Translations under genes and position numbers: made by a program
Source of the DNA: Gammaproteobacteria bacterium
GTDB lineage: Bacteria; Pseudomonadota; Gammaproteobacteria; Pseudomonadales; Azotimanducaceae
Assembly (NCBI GenBank): GCA_002725995.1
Contig: PBRQ01000070.1
Span: 1 to 36,521, forward strand
Direction of reading: 5' to 3'
Length of the DNA stretch: 36,521 nt
The notes under the pieces: model-generated
The model's input: the letters and a program-made list of their open reading frames with translations, nothing else
Told to the model about the DNA's origin: nothing
The model's database searches: none
Shown here: positions 10,679-19,362 of the stretch, piece after piece
Layout: each line of letters starts with the position of its first letter
Position numbering within the stretch: the stretch's first letter is position 1

Positions 10679-11422
10679 ATGTCACAGGAAACACATTTCG
10701 GGTTCAAGACGGTGCCCATTGCCGAGAAGGCTGGACGGGTTGCCGATGTATTCCATTCGGTCGCGAGCCGTTACGACGTGATGAATGACCTGATGTCATT
10801 GGGCAGCCACAGACTGATGAAACATTTTGCAGTGGAACTCAGTTGTGTAAGGCCAGGCGATATCATCCTGGATCTGGCTGGTGGCACGGGAGATCTGACC
10901 AAAAAACTGGCACGGTTGGTGAGCCCGGGCGGTCAGGTCGTTCTCTGTGATATTAATGACTCGATGCTCTCCATCGGCAGACAGCGCCTGGAGGACAAGG
11001 GTGTCGTCGCAAACGTCAACTATGTTCAGGGCGACGCTGAGGATCTCCCCTTCCCGGATCATCATTTTAACGCCGTAACCATGGCATTTGGCCTGCGCAA
11101 CGTAACCGATAAGGATGCAGCGCTTCACTCAATATTCAGGATACTGAAAAAAGGTGGTCGGCTGGTCATCCTGGAATTTTCAGAGCCGGAGCATCCACGG
11201 CTAAAGCAGGCCTATGACGCCTTCTCCAGCATCTGGCCCGGTGTTGGTGAAATGATTACGGGGGACAGGGACAGTTATCAGTACCTGGTGGAATCCATCA
11301 AAATGCACCCACCACAGGAAGAGCTTGCCCAGATGATGAATGACGCAGGCTTTTCCTCCGTGAAGTACCACAACCTGTTGAATGGCATAGCTGCCATACA
11401 TCAGGGAGTAAAAGAGGGTTAG
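10679..11422 (+). CDS. ubiE: Ubiquinone/menaquinone C-methyltransferase UbiE
   Basis: UbiE is a SAM-dependent class I methyltransferase that C-methylates the benzoquinol ring in ubiquinone synthesis (and demethylmenaquinol where present). The chosen ATG at 10679 gives 247 residues beginning MSQETHFGF, matching the family; a GTG at 10649 would add ten residues. Visible motifs are [13 protein letters not shown], the SAM motif [21 protein letters not shown] and LEFSEPE. It begins a ubiquinone pair with ubiB. The accessory gene ubiJ, which usually lies between ubiE and ubiB, is absent here, and a palindrome lies immediately downstream. Confidence 0.97.
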   Translation: MSQETHFGFKTVPIAEKAGRVADVFHSVASRYDVMNDLMSLGSHRLMKHFAVELSCVRPGDIILDLAGGTGDLTKKLARLVSPGGQVVLCDINDSMLSIGRQRLEDKGVVANVNYVQGDAEDLPFPDHHFNAVTMAFGLRNVTDKDAALHSIFRILKKGGRLVILEFSEPEHPRLKQAYDAFSSIWPGVGEMITGDRDSYQYLVESIKMHPPQEELAQMMNDAGFSSVKYHNLLNGIAAIHQGVKEG

Positions 11423-11496
11423 CCTTGATTAGTCATAAAACACGACGCTACACCGTCTTCGGCTCGCACGATAATTTATGGCTAATCAAGGCTAGC
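11418..11496. repeat. 22-bp inverted repeat with 35-base loop between ubiE and ubiB
   Basis: The left arm 11418-11439 and the right arm 11475-11496 are reverse complements with two mismatches in 22. The left arm starts just before the ubiE stop codon (11420-11422). There is no T-run after the stem, so it does not look like a standard intrinsic terminator. It may be a REP/MITE-like palindrome or an mRNA hairpin between the two cistrons. Confidence 0.8.
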
Positions 11497-11530
11497 AGAT
11501 GAATTTCACTGGTTACTGGCAGATCAGATC

Positions 11531-13171
11531 ATGCGCCTCTTGAGAGTCGCTAAGATTCTTCGTGTGTCGCTCAGGCATCGTGTGGACCTTCTATTGCCGG
11601 ACAACCTGAACCTTCCCCTGTGGGCCAGGCTACTAATGACACCGCTAAAACTGCTGCCCACACCAGGAGCCTCTGAGGGAGTATGCCTGCGCCTGACCTT
11701 TGAAGAACTTGGGCCGGTTTTTATCAAATTTGGCCAGATTTTGTCGACACGGAAAGATCTTTTCTCAGAAGACCTGTCCCAGGAGTTGGAGAAGTTACAG
11801 GAACAGGTACCACCTTTCGACTCACGTATCGCCGTCGAAATTATTGAGCAGAGTATTGGCGAAACAATACCCGATGCTTTTTCGTCTTTTAGCGAAACAC
11901 CTCTTGCGTCGGCCTCGGTGGCCCAGGTACATCTGGCTACCCTGCATTCCGGTGAAGAGGTTGTGGTCAAGGTTATCCGCCCAGGCGTTGAGGAAACCAT
12001 CAAACAAGACCTGGATATCATGTTCTTCCTCGCAAAACTGGTGGAGCGAATATGGCGAGACGGCAAGCGCCTGCATCCGGTTGAGATAGTAAAGGACTAT
12101 GAGCAGACCATTCTCAACGAGCTGAACCTGCAACTGGAGGCTTCCAATACAACCAGGCTCAGCCACCTCTGGCAGCGCACTGACAAACTATATGTCCCTG
12201 AGATCTACTGGGACTATACGAGCCGGAACGTCATGGTAATGGAAAGGATCCATGGCGTCCGGGCTTCCGATATTGAAACCCTCAAGGCAAACAAGGTAAA
12301 TCTCAGGAAACTCTCACACCTTGGAGTGGAAATTTTCTTCACCCAGGTTTTTGTAGACAACTTTTTCCATGCGGACATGCACCCTGGGAACGTCCTCGTC
12401 GATATCTCAGACCCGGAAAACCCCAACTACATTGCCCTTGACTGCGCCATAATTGGATCGTTAACGGAGAACGACAAGGATTATCTTGCAAAGAACCTGA
12501 TTGCATTTTTCAATCAGAACTATCACGAGGTCGCGCGACTTCACGTCGCCAGCGGTTGGGTCCCGAAAGATACGGACATATCTGAGTTTGAATCGGTAAT
12601 AAGAGCAGTGTGCGAACCGATATTCCAGAAGCCCATCAAGGACATTTCCTTCGGGAAACTCATTGTCAGCCTCTTCCAGACCGCGCGCCAGTTCGATATG
12701 GAAGTTCAACCCCAGCTCGCTCTCCTACAAAAAACCTTGCTAAACGTCGAGGGCCTGGGCCGTCAAATCTACGATGAACTTGACCTCTGGGAAACGGCTG
12801 CACCACTCATGGAGCAATGGATGTCCCAGCGAGTTGGGCTTCGCGCCATCTTGAAGTCCATCAGCGAAAAAGCTCCCCACTGGCTGGAACAGTTGCCGGA
12901 AGTGCCAGACCTTGCATTTTCAGCCCTCACGGAACTGAAAGATCTTGGCAACAATACCCGCCAGCAAACCGAAACCCTGGTCCGCCTGGAAGAGGAAATC
13001 GCCAGGCAGTCCCGCCGAAATCGCTATCAACGTGTTGGCGGTTTCGCTCTGATCGCGGCGATCTTTAGCACCATGATCCCGCTTTCCGGTTATGCCGGTG
13101 GTAATGAGGTGCTGCTAGGTACTTCTATACTTGGCAGTCTGGGCGTCTACTGGATGTATATCCACGCCTGA
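11531..13171 (+). CDS. ubiB: Ubiquinone biosynthesis atypical kinase/ATPase UbiB
   Basis: UbiB is a membrane-anchored member of the atypical kinase family (ADCK/COQ8) needed for ubiquinone synthesis, thought to act as an ATPase on the Ubi complex. Its 546 residues include the KxGQ motif FIKFGQ, the alanine-rich loop ASASVAQVH, the ion-pair lysine in VVVKVIRPG and the catalytic-loop-like HADMHPGN. One or two hydrophobic segments lie at the C-terminus (about 500-546). The metal-binding DFG equivalent reads DCA, where E. coli has DCG. The ATG at 11531 gives the expected N-terminus. It is followed 38 bases later by hisI. Confidence 0.96.
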   Translation: MRLLRVAKILRVSLRHRVDLLLPDNLNLPLWARLLMTPLKLLPTPGASEGVCLRLTFEELGPVFIKFGQILSTRKDLFSEDLSQELEKLQEQVPPFDSRIAVEIIEQSIGETIPDAFSSFSETPLASASVAQVHLATLHSGEEVVVKVIRPGVEETIKQDLDIMFFLAKLVERIWRDGKRLHPVEIVKDYEQTILNELNLQLEASNTTRLSHLWQRTDKLYVPEIYWDYTSRNVMVMERIHGVRASDIETLKANKVNLRKLSHLGVEIFFTQVFVDNFFHADMHPGNVLVDISDPENPNYIALDCAIIGSLTENDKDYLAKNLIAFFNQNYHEVARLHVASGWVPKDTDISEFESVIRAVCEPIFQKPIKDISFGKLIVSLFQTARQFDMEVQPQLALLQKTLLNVEGLGRQIYDELDLWETAAPLMEQWMSQRVGLRAILKSISEKAPHWLEQLPEVPDLAFSALTELKDLGNNTRQQTETLVRLEEEIARQSRRNRYQRVGGFALIAAIFSTMIPLSGYAGGNEVLLGTSILGSLGVYWMYIHA

Positions 13172-13209
13172 CATGCTATTCTCGCCAACTATTTTTTGAC
13201 GCCCCCTAA

Positions 13210-13611
13210 ATGACTGATAAAGATCAAAATTGGTTGTCAGAGATCAAGTTCGATTCAAAGGGACTGGTACAGTCCATCGCCCAGGACAGTTCCAGCAACC
13301 GCATACTGATGTCCGCCTGGATGAATCGAGATTCTCTCGAAGAGACGATAAAAACCGGCAGGGCTGTTTACTGGTCACGCTCCAGAAAGCAACTATGGCG
13401 CAAGGGCGAAGAATCCGGCCATGAACAGGTCGTACATGAAGTACGCCTGGACTGTGACGGTGATGTTATAATATTGGTGATTGAACAACTCGGTGATATT
13501 GCTTGTCACACCGGGAGAGCGAGTTGTTTTTACCGAACCCTTGAAAGTGGACAGTGGATCGAGACGGACCCGGTGCTGAAAGATCCCAAAGAGATTTATC
13601 ATCGTGATTAG
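13210..13611 (+). CDS. hisI: Phosphoribosyl-AMP cyclohydrolase
   Basis: HisI opens the purine ring of PR-AMP in the third step of histidine synthesis. This is the stand-alone form (133 residues); the pyrophosphohydrolase is a separate gene immediately downstream. Family motifs present are [26 protein letters not shown], the metal-binding LDCDGD (about 79-84) and [10 protein letters not shown]. These supply the zinc and magnesium ligands. hisI-hisE next to tatABC and ubiB is the arrangement of Pseudomonas-type genomes. Confidence 0.96.
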   Translation: MTDKDQNWLSEIKFDSKGLVQSIAQDSSSNRILMSAWMNRDSLEETIKTGRAVYWSRSRKQLWRKGEESGHEQVVHEVRLDCDGDVIILVIEQLGDIACHTGRASCFYRTLESGQWIETDPVLKDPKEIYHRD

Positions 13612-13655
13612 TACAAAAGATGCAAAGCCCTGCACCCTCAAAAAGGCATCTCAAG

Positions 13656-13985
13656 ATGTCTGATGTAATCGAACGTGTATTTGCAGTTATACAGGATCGC
13701 AGGAATGCAGACCCGTCAGCTTCATATGTCGCGAGCTTACAGCAGGCCGGCCTGAACAAGATTCTGGAAAAGATCGGTGAGGAAGCATGTGAAGTGGTCA
13801 TCGCCGCAAAAGATGCAGCCGCATCCAAATCTACAACCGAGGTCGTAAAGGAAACTGCTGACCTCTGGTTTCATTCACTAATTTTACTGGACCAGGTTGG
13901 CGAAACCCCAGACAACGTCTTCGCTGAACTTGAAAGTAGATTCGGCACATCCGGGATAACCGAGAAGCAATCCAGGAAAAACTAA
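13656..13985 (+). CDS. hisE: Phosphoribosyl-ATP pyrophosphohydrolase
   Basis: HisE hydrolyses PR-ATP to PR-AMP, the second step of histidine synthesis. From the ATG at 13656 it has 109 residues beginning MSDVIERVF, as in related HisE proteins; an upstream ATG at 13620 would add twelve poorly conserved residues. The MazG-like helical motifs are clear: SYVASL, KILEKIGEEACEVVIAAKD with the acidic metal ligands, and ETADLWFHSL. The gene lies 44 bases after hisI and 12 bases before tatA, so it probably shares a transcript with both. Confidence 0.95.
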   Translation: MSDVIERVFAVIQDRRNADPSASYVASLQQAGLNKILEKIGEEACEVVIAAKDAAASKSTTEVVKETADLWFHSLILLDQVGETPDNVFAELESRFGTSGITEKQSRKN

Positions 13986-13997
13986 GAGGAACTCCAC

Positions 13998-14216
13998 ATG
14001 TCATTTGGAATAACAGAACTAGTCATAATACTTATCATAGTGTTGCTTTTGTTTGGCACGGCCAAACTCAAATCGCTGGGCAGTGACCTTGGCTCCGCTA
14101 TCAAAGGATTCAGGAATGCGGTTGGCCCAGAGGAAGATGTGAAAACTGTATCTGACGAGGGTGAGGAAATCCCTTCTACGCTGAAGCAAGCTAAGCAGGC
14201 CGAAAGCAAGTCCTGA
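13998..14216 (+). CDS. tatA: Sec-independent translocase subunit TatA
   Basis: TatA oligomerises to form the passage for folded proteins with twin-arginine signals. The 72-residue protein has the family layout: one N-terminal transmembrane helix (about 5-21), then the FGTAKL hinge with the conserved Phe-Gly, an amphipathic helix [14 protein letters not shown], and an acidic disordered tail. An AGAGGAA ribosome site precedes the ATG. It is the first of three consecutive tat genes. Confidence 0.96.
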   Translation: MSFGITELVIILIIVLLLFGTAKLKSLGSDLGSAIKGFRNAVGPEEDVKTVSDEGEEIPSTLKQAKQAESKS

Positions 14217-14223
14217 TTTCCTC

Positions 14224-14604
14224 ATGTTTGATATCGGACTCCCTGAGCTATTGCTGGTCAGTGTCGTTGCGCTCCTCGTAGTAGGACCTGACAGGCTACC
14301 AGAATCTATTCGCACCCTGTCCCTGTGGCTGGGACGGTTCCGGCGCAGTTTTGCCAATATCAAACAGGAGATTGAGAACGAAATTGGCGCCGATGAAATC
14401 CGCGCTCAAATCTATAACGAATCAATCCTGGAAGATATCGCGAAGTCCAAGGAAACGCTGGAGGAAGTCAGAACTGAGTTGACAGGAGCCGTCGCAGAGG
14501 TTGATGGCTCAGTTAATGACCTTAAGGCCGAGGCTACCCTCAATTTTCAAAAGCAGCAGCCAACAGAACCGGACGATGAAAAATCCCGGAACTCAAGCGG
14601 ATGA
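14224..14604 (+). CDS. tatB: Sec-independent translocase subunit TatB
   Basis: TatB forms the twin-arginine signal receptor together with TatC. The 126 residues begin [12 protein letters not shown], with the conserved Glu in the transmembrane helix, followed by the GPDRLP hinge, which separates TatB from TatA. A longer amphipathic and coiled-coil helix runs to about residue 100 and the tail is polar. It lies seven bases after tatA, and its last four bases overlap the start of tatC (ATGA), indicating translational coupling. Confidence 0.95.
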   Translation: MFDIGLPELLLVSVVALLVVGPDRLPESIRTLSLWLGRFRRSFANIKQEIENEIGADEIRAQIYNESILEDIAKSKETLEEVRTELTGAVAEVDGSVNDLKAEATLNFQKQQPTEPDDEKSRNSSG

Positions 14605-15368
14605 GCGAGCAAAGTAACACGACCCCAGGCGATTCAGCTGAATCTGACCAGGGACAGCCCCTCATAGATCACCTGGTGGAGCTTAGATCCCGGATACTTC
14701 ACAGTTTCCTTTCGGTTCTGGTTATCTTTCTCCCTCTGTTCTATTTTGCCAACGACATCTACGCCTATATCTCTGAACCCTTGAGAGCATTTTTGCCTGA
14801 GGGCGCCACCATGATTGCAACGGAGGTGGCATCACCTTTTCTTACGCCCTTCAAGTTAACGCTGGTACTGTCAATTTTTTTAGCGATGCCCTACATCCTG
14901 CACCAGCTATGGAGCTTTGTGGCTCCAGGGCTTTATTCCAGTGAAAAGCGTATTGCTTTACCTTTGCTGACATCCAGTATCCTGCTTTTCTATGCCGGGA
15001 TCGCATTTGCATTTTATGTTGTATTCCCACTTGTTTTTGGCTTCTTCACCAGTGTCGCACCGGATGGTGTCACCATCATGACCGACATCAATCGCTATCT
15101 GGATTTTGTCCTGAAGCTCTTTTTTGCATTTGGACTGGCATTTGAAATTCCCATCGCAACCGTGCTGCTGGTCTGGACAGGAGCAACAACCGTTGAAAAC
15201 CTGAAGAACAAGCGCCCTTACGTAATCGTTGGCTGTTTTGTCCTGGGTATGTTGCTGACACCCCCGGACGTTATTTCACAGATTCTCCTGGCACTACCCA
15301 TGTGGGTTCTCTATGAATTCGGGATACTGTTTTCTAAGGTTATTCGAAACAGGAATGATGAAGACTAG
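14601..15368 (+). CDS. tatC: Sec-independent translocase subunit TatC
   Basis: TatC is the polytopic membrane protein that binds the twin-arginine motif. The 255-residue protein shows the cytoplasmic N-terminal signature [12 protein letters not shown], the segment [23 protein letters not shown], and six hydrophobic segments, the last ending near residue 243. LTPPDVISQ lies in the conserved final loop. Length is normal. It closes the tatABC operon; downstream is a gene-free repeat region with no obvious T-tract terminator. Confidence 0.97.
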   Translation: MSEQSNTTPGDSAESDQGQPLIDHLVELRSRILHSFLSVLVIFLPLFYFANDIYAYISEPLRAFLPEGATMIATEVASPFLTPFKLTLVLSIFLAMPYILHQLWSFVAPGLYSSEKRIALPLLTSSILLFYAGIAFAFYVVFPLVFGFFTSVAPDGVTIMTDINRYLDFVLKLFFAFGLAFEIPIATVLLVWTGATTVENLKNKRPYVIVGCFVLGMLLTPPDVISQILLALPMWVLYEFGILFSKVIRNRNDED

Positions 15369-15486
15369 CGTTGGCCTAGCAATATGATTCCCACATGGCC
15401 CCGATGACATGCTAAGTGTGCGAAATTAAACCAGCCCATCAAACTAAGCAATTAGTGACGTTTTATATAGCGCTTAGTTACACGCC

Positions 15487-15611
15487 GGATTGAATAGTCT
15501 GGCGCCTAACCTTCTGTGGCATCGGCTCGGCGCCCCCGGCCATCCCTGGCCTGATCCCGCGTCCGTCCCTGGCGCTAGCCGCTTCAGGTCAGACGCCAGA
15601 CTATTCAATCC
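15487..15611. repeat. 25-bp inverted repeat, 75-base loop
   Basis: The arms 15487-15511 and 15587-15611 are reverse complements with two mismatches; the outer 18 bases (GGATTGAATAGTCTGGCG) are perfect. The GC-rich loop contains CATCCCTGGC and GTCCGTCCCTGGCGC, which resemble REP-type half-sites. There is no T-run, so it is not a plain terminator. Confidence 0.85.
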
Positions 15612-15735
15612 TAACTACGGCAATTCGTCGAATGAGTGTCAGGTCAAGGCTGATATGTAACGCAAATCCATCGCCAGGGTTGGAGGCTCAACTGCATGAT
15701 TTGTAGAGATTAGCGCCATGGATGGACGCGGGATG
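15554..15735. repeat. 24-bp inverted repeat interlocked with the preceding one
   Basis: Bases 15554-15577 (inside the loop of the first palindrome) and 15712-15735 are reverse complements with two mismatches in 24. The right copy reads TAGCGCCATGGATGGACGCG and onward. The two inverted repeats interlock: one arm of this pair lies in the loop of the other. The CCATGGATGG/CCATCCCTGG style motifs are typical of dispersed intergenic palindromes in gammaproteobacteria. Confidence 0.8.
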
Positions 15736-15888
15736 GGACATGGACGTCCCCCGGAACGGAAAATCGTGCACCTGTGCCTTCAATCAACGCGCCCATATCT
15801 GGGAAAAGGTGATTCTCAATGATTCAAGAAGCGGTGTGTTTTAACCGCACTAATTCAACGTCTCAGTACAGAAGAGGTCAGACAAAGC

Positions 15889-16323
15889 CTAACTACTGAG
15901 CATAAAGGTCACGGGTCCATCATTGGTCAGGCTGACCTTCATATCTACTCCAAATACGCCCGTCTCGACGGCGCACAAATCCCTCGCTTGAAGCACGAAT
16001 ATATCGAAGAGCGCCTGCGCTTCATCCGGTGGTGCGGCGCTCGAAAAGGAGGGTCTTGACCCCTTTTTGGTATCGGCAGCGATGGTAAATTGTGGCGTTA
16101 TCAGCAGCTCACCCGAAATATCCAGCAAGCTGAGATTCATGTGCCCCTTATCGTCCCGGAACACCCGGTAGTTCACAACCTTATTCACCAGCCGGGATAC
16201 ATCTCTTTCCGCATCACCTTTTTGCACGCCGAGCAGCAGCAATAGTCCACGATTGATTTTCCCGACCACCTTGCCGGAAACATTGATTTGAGCCTCACTG
16301 ACTCGCTGAATAAGGCCGAGCAA
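15889..16323 (-). CDS. dtd: D-aminoacyl-tRNA deacylase
   Basis: Dtd removes D-amino acids (and glycine from tRNA-Ala) mischarged onto tRNA. The 144 residues show the family features: N-terminal IQRVSEAQINVSG, the adenosine-binding LLLLLGV, the PQFTIAADTKKGSRPSF stretch and the carbonyl-presenting NDGPVTF near the C-terminus. The start is TTG at 16323; an AAGGAG ribosome site lies seven bases upstream, and the family N-terminus ML(G)LIQRV supports it. It is third in the typA-pip-dtd run; the pip-dtd pairing also occurs in Pseudomonas. Confidence 0.95.
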   Translation of the reverse strand: MLGLIQRVSEAQINVSGKVVGKINRGLLLLLGVQKGDAERDVSRLVNKVVNYRVFRDDKGHMNLSLLDISGELLITPQFTIAADTKKGSRPSFSSAAPPDEAQALFDIFVLQARDLCAVETGVFGVDMKVSLTNDGPVTFMLSS

Positions 16324-16330
16324 TTCGATA

Positions 16331-16336
16331 CTCCTT
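16331..16336 (-). promoter_or_regulatory. Ribosome-binding site deciding the TTG start of dtd
   Basis: AAGGAG on the minus strand lies seven bases before the TTG at 16323-16321. No in-frame ATG is available nearby, so the site supports initiation at TTG. Confidence 0.75.
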
Positions 16337-16376
16337 AAAACATCGGGCAGGTATCAACCCTGGCCAATCCGAAAGA

Positions 16377-17342
16377 CTAGTCCCCGAATCCGTCCCCAAA
16401 ACGCAAAGACATATTCCTGGTTGCCCGAATCAGAGCATCGATCAGCGCCGGCTCCGTCGCCGAGTGACCAGCTTCTCTGACCAGATAGAGTTGTGAATTT
16501 GGCCACGCCTCATGCAGTGTGTGGGCATTTTCCATCGGGCACACCATATCAAACCTTCCGTGCACAATAATCCCTGGGATGTCCTTCAGAATATCAGCAT
16601 TGGAAACAATCTGATTACTTTCCAGAAAACAACCATTACGGAAATAGTGAGTGCCCACTTTGCATCTGGCCAGTGCACGATGGGGGTTGGTAAAGTGTTT
16701 TATCAGGCGCTGGTTGGGATGCATGGTCGAGCAGTGGGCCTCCCAACTGGACCAGGCTTTCGCTGCCCCCATACGCGCAAGTTCATTGGGGCCGTTCATC
16801 AACTGATGGTAAGCGGTAGGGAAATTACCCCTCTCAGCCTCCGTAATCGGAGCAACAAAATCTTCCCAGTGGGCTGGGAAAAAGAGACTGGCTCCACCCT
16901 GATAAAACCAGTCAATGTCCTGCTTTCGACCGAGGAAAATACTCCGAAGAATAAGCCCCATTGTCTTTTCCGGATGTGTTTGGGCGTACACAAGGCTCAG
17001 GGTGGAACCCCAGCCACCACCAAACAGTATCCAGCTTTCAATGCCAAGGTATTCCATGATGCGCTCCATGTCAGCGATCAGGTCCGTAGTCTGATTGTTC
17101 TCAAGTTCACCGTGTGGCGTTGACCGTCCACATCCCCGTTGATCAAACAGGATGATCCTGTACCTCTCAGGATTAAAGAAACCACGGCTGTCATACTCGC
17201 AGCCGGATCCCGGACCCGAGTGAACAAACAGCACGGGAATCCCACTTGCAGTGCCGCTTTCATCCACATAAACCTGGTGAACGTCATCCACCTTAATCAT
17301 GTGGCGCGCGTATGGCTTTATTTCCGGATACAGCGGCAGCAT
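16377..17342 (-). CDS. pip: Prolyl iminopeptidase-family alpha/beta hydrolase lacking the nucleophile serine
   Basis: The 321 residues match proline iminopeptidase (S33 family), a cytoplasmic enzyme that removes N-terminal proline, along their whole length, from MLPLYPEIKPYA to the final GHSATEP region. Normal features include FDQRGCGRSTPH, the cap domain WxWSxWE-like AWSSWEAH, the catalytic Asp in GRFDMVCP (D265) and the catalytic His in EAGHSA (H293). The nucleophile elbow, normally GGSWGS, reads GGGWGS: Gly110 (codon GGC, 17015-17013) replaces the serine. The oxyanion motif HGGPG is also altered to HSGPG. The frame is otherwise intact. It may be a pseudoenzyme, a recent inactivating change, or an assembly error. 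It is second in typA-pip-dtd. Confidence 0.9.
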   Translation of the reverse strand: MLPLYPEIKPYARHMIKVDDVHQVYVDESGTASGIPVLFVHSGPGSGCEYDSRGFFNPERYRIILFDQRGCGRSTPHGELENNQTTDLIADMERIMEYLGIESWILFGGGWGSTLSLVYAQTHPEKTMGLILRSIFLGRKQDIDWFYQGGASLFFPAHWEDFVAPITEAERGNFPTAYHQLMNGPNELARMGAAKAWSSWEAHCSTMHPNQRLIKHFTNPHRALARCKVGTHYFRNGCFLESNQIVSNADILKDIPGIIVHGRFDMVCPMENAHTLHEAWPNSQLYLVREAGHSATEPALIDALIRATRNMSLRFGDGFGD

Positions 17343-17373
17343 CTTCTAATTCCTGGTTTCCAAAAAAACTTAC

Positions 17374-19194
17374 TCAGGCAACCTTCGCCCGCCCCGAGCG
17401 CTTACGCTCATTTTCTGTCAGCAGCTTCTTGCGAATTCTAATATGATTTGGCGTAACCTCCACCAATTCATCGTCATCTATGAATTCAATGGCCTGTTCC
17501 AAAGAGTGCCTCACAGGCGCACTGAGTATAATATTCTCATCACTTCCTGCCGCCCTGATATTGGTCAATTGTTTCGCTTTTAGGGGGTTAACTATCAAAT
17601 CATTGCCGCGCGAGTGCAGGCCAACAATCATACCCTCATAAATCTCTTCATTTGGGTTTATGAACAACCTTCCCCTTGCCTGCAGGTTGAACAGTGCAAA
17701 GGCCAGGCTCTTGCCACTGGCCATTGAAACCAGCACCCCATTGTCCCGCTTGCTTACGTCATGGCTGACAACTTTCCCATAGTGTGAGAATACGCTGGTG
17801 AGAATGCCCGTACCGGAAGTCATGGTGAGAAATTCCGAGCGGAAGCCAATCAGGCCGCGTGTCGGGATTAAAAACTCGAGCCTGGCTCTGCCGGTTGAGT
17901 CAGGTGACATATTGAGAAGATTTGCCTTACGCTCACCAAGTTCTTTCATTACAGAACCCTGGTGTATTCCCTCTATGTCGAGCAAAACGGTTTCAAACGG
18001 CTCCTGGTGTTGGCCGTCGACTTCCCTGAAGATTACTTCCGGCCTGGAGACACCGAGCTCGTACCCCTCCCGGCGCATATTCTCAATTAAAACACCCAGG
18101 TGTAGTTCACCTCGACCGGACACCTTAAACTTGTCAGCACTATCAGTGGCTTCTACCCGCAAGGCCACATTGTGCAGCAGTTCCCTTTCCAGCCTTTCCT
18201 TGATATTTCTACTGGTGACGAATTTGCCATCCCGTCCGGCGAAGGGCGATGTATTAACCTGGAAAGTCATCGAGATTGTCGGCTCATCTACTTCGAGTGG
18301 CGGCAATGGTGCCACGTGCCCAGGCGCACAGATCGTATCCGATATTTGTAATTCATCTACACCGGAAATACAGATGATGTCCCCGGCGGATGCACTATCA
18401 ACCTCAACTCTCTGCAAACCGTTATAGCCCATAACCTGCAGAATTCGTGCTTTCCGCTCAGCGCCGCTTTTACTAACAACAACAATCGGGCTGCCGGTAT
18501 TAACCGTCCCTCGTGCAATCCTGCCGAGGCCAATGACACCGACATAGCTGCTGTAGTCCAGCGTACTGATTTGCATCTGCAATGGTCCGCTTGTGTCCAC
18601 ATCCGGTGGTGGCACCCGGTCGATAATTGCCTGCAGAAGGCAACTCATATTGTCTTCTATATCGTTGGCTGACAGTCCAGCCCTTCCCTCCAGTGCCGAG
18701 CCGTAGATTACTGGAAAATCAAGCTGCTCATCGGTTGCACCTAGCTGATCGAACAATTCAAAAACCTCATCAATAACCCAGTCCGGTCTCGCCCCGGTGC
18801 GATCAATCTTGTTCACCATCACGATTGGATTCAAACCATTCTCAAATGCCTTGCGCGTAACAAACCGTGTTTGCGGCATGGGCCCTTCCACAGCATCAAC
18901 CAGCAGCAGTACGGAATCCACCATGGACAAGATTCTTTCTACCTCACCGCCAAAATCAGCGTGTCCCGGGGTATCAACGATATTGATCCGGTATCCATTC
19001 CAGTTGAGGGCGGTATTCTTCGCGAGGATAGTTATCCCGCGTTCTCTTTCAAGGTCATTCGAGTCAAGCAGCCGCTCACCCTCATCCTCGCCTCTTTCCA
19101 GAGCCCCTGCCTGTGACAGCAGCTTGTCGATGAGCGTGGTCTTGCCGTGATCAACATGGGCGATAATCGCGATGTTTCTGAGTTTCTGTTGCAT
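17374..19194 (-). CDS. typA: Ribosome-associated translational GTPase TypA/BipA
   Basis: TypA is an EF-G-like GTPase that binds the ribosome under stress and aids 50S assembly at low temperature. The 606 residues show G1 AHVDHGKTTL (about 11-20), the switch I region RGITILAKN, G3 DTPGHADFGGEVER, G4 NKIDR, then EF-G-like domains and the BipA-specific C-terminal domain with PTRGLIGFRSEF and GLHSRGNDL. The ATG at 19194 gives the family N-terminus. It heads a minus-strand run with pip and dtd and is divergent from the PP-loop gene. Confidence 0.97.
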   Translation of the reverse strand: MQQKLRNIAIIAHVDHGKTTLIDKLLSQAGALERGEDEGERLLDSNDLERERGITILAKNTALNWNGYRINIVDTPGHADFGGEVERILSMVDSVLLLVDAVEGPMPQTRFVTRKAFENGLNPIVMVNKIDRTGARPDWVIDEVFELFDQLGATDEQLDFPVIYGSALEGRAGLSANDIEDNMSCLLQAIIDRVPPPDVDTSGPLQMQISTLDYSSYVGVIGLGRIARGTVNTGSPIVVVSKSGAERKARILQVMGYNGLQRVEVDSASAGDIICISGVDELQISDTICAPGHVAPLPPLEVDEPTISMTFQVNTSPFAGRDGKFVTSRNIKERLERELLHNVALRVEATDSADKFKVSGRGELHLGVLIENMRREGYELGVSRPEVIFREVDGQHQEPFETVLLDIEGIHQGSVMKELGERKANLLNMSPDSTGRARLEFLIPTRGLIGFRSEFLTMTSGTGILTSVFSHYGKVVSHDVSKRDNGVLVSMASGKSLAFALFNLQARGRLFINPNEEIYEGMIVGLHSRGNDLIVNPLKAKQLTNIRAAGSDENIILSAPVRHSLEQAIEFIDDDELVEVTPNHIRIRKKLLTENERKRSGRAKVA

Positions 19195-19362
19195 TGTGTG
19201 CTAGTGGGGGGGGGTCGATGCGGCGGCATTATACAGGTTATCGGCGGCTTGTCCGCAGGACTAACCTGGATTCCTGCCCTAAATTCGAAAGGCACTGTAT
19301 TCCGGTTTCCCCGAATCATTATAATGGCCACGATTCAACATAACCCTACACGGACAAACAAC

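Larger units (their letters stand above)
15369..15888. other. Gene-free region between tatC and dtd, rich in inverted repeats
   Basis: These 520 bases separate the convergent ends of tatC and dtd. I found no credible coding frame, tRNA or promoter. Two overlapping inverted-repeat structures (15487-15611 and 15554-15735) fill the middle and are listed separately. The last 150 bases show nothing I can name. Confidence 0.6.

Noticed and set aside
11418-11496. Intrinsic terminator after ubiE
   Set aside because: The stem is long but mostly AT-balanced, the loop is 35 bases and no T-tract follows, so it is listed as a repeat rather than a terminator.
16512-17123. 203-residue plus-strand frame opposite pip
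   Set aside because: It is fully antisense to a gene with clear family motifs, lacks any recognisable domain, and has no ribosome site of note.
17798-18427. 209-residue plus-strand frame inside typA
   Set aside because: Ser/Pro/Arg-rich antisense shadow of typA with no domain.
19147-19362. Upstream start of the PP-loop gene at 19147
   Set aside because: It would overlap the typA coding start, and the extra residues look like translated promoter sequence; the PP-loop normally lies within about 20 residues of the N-terminus.
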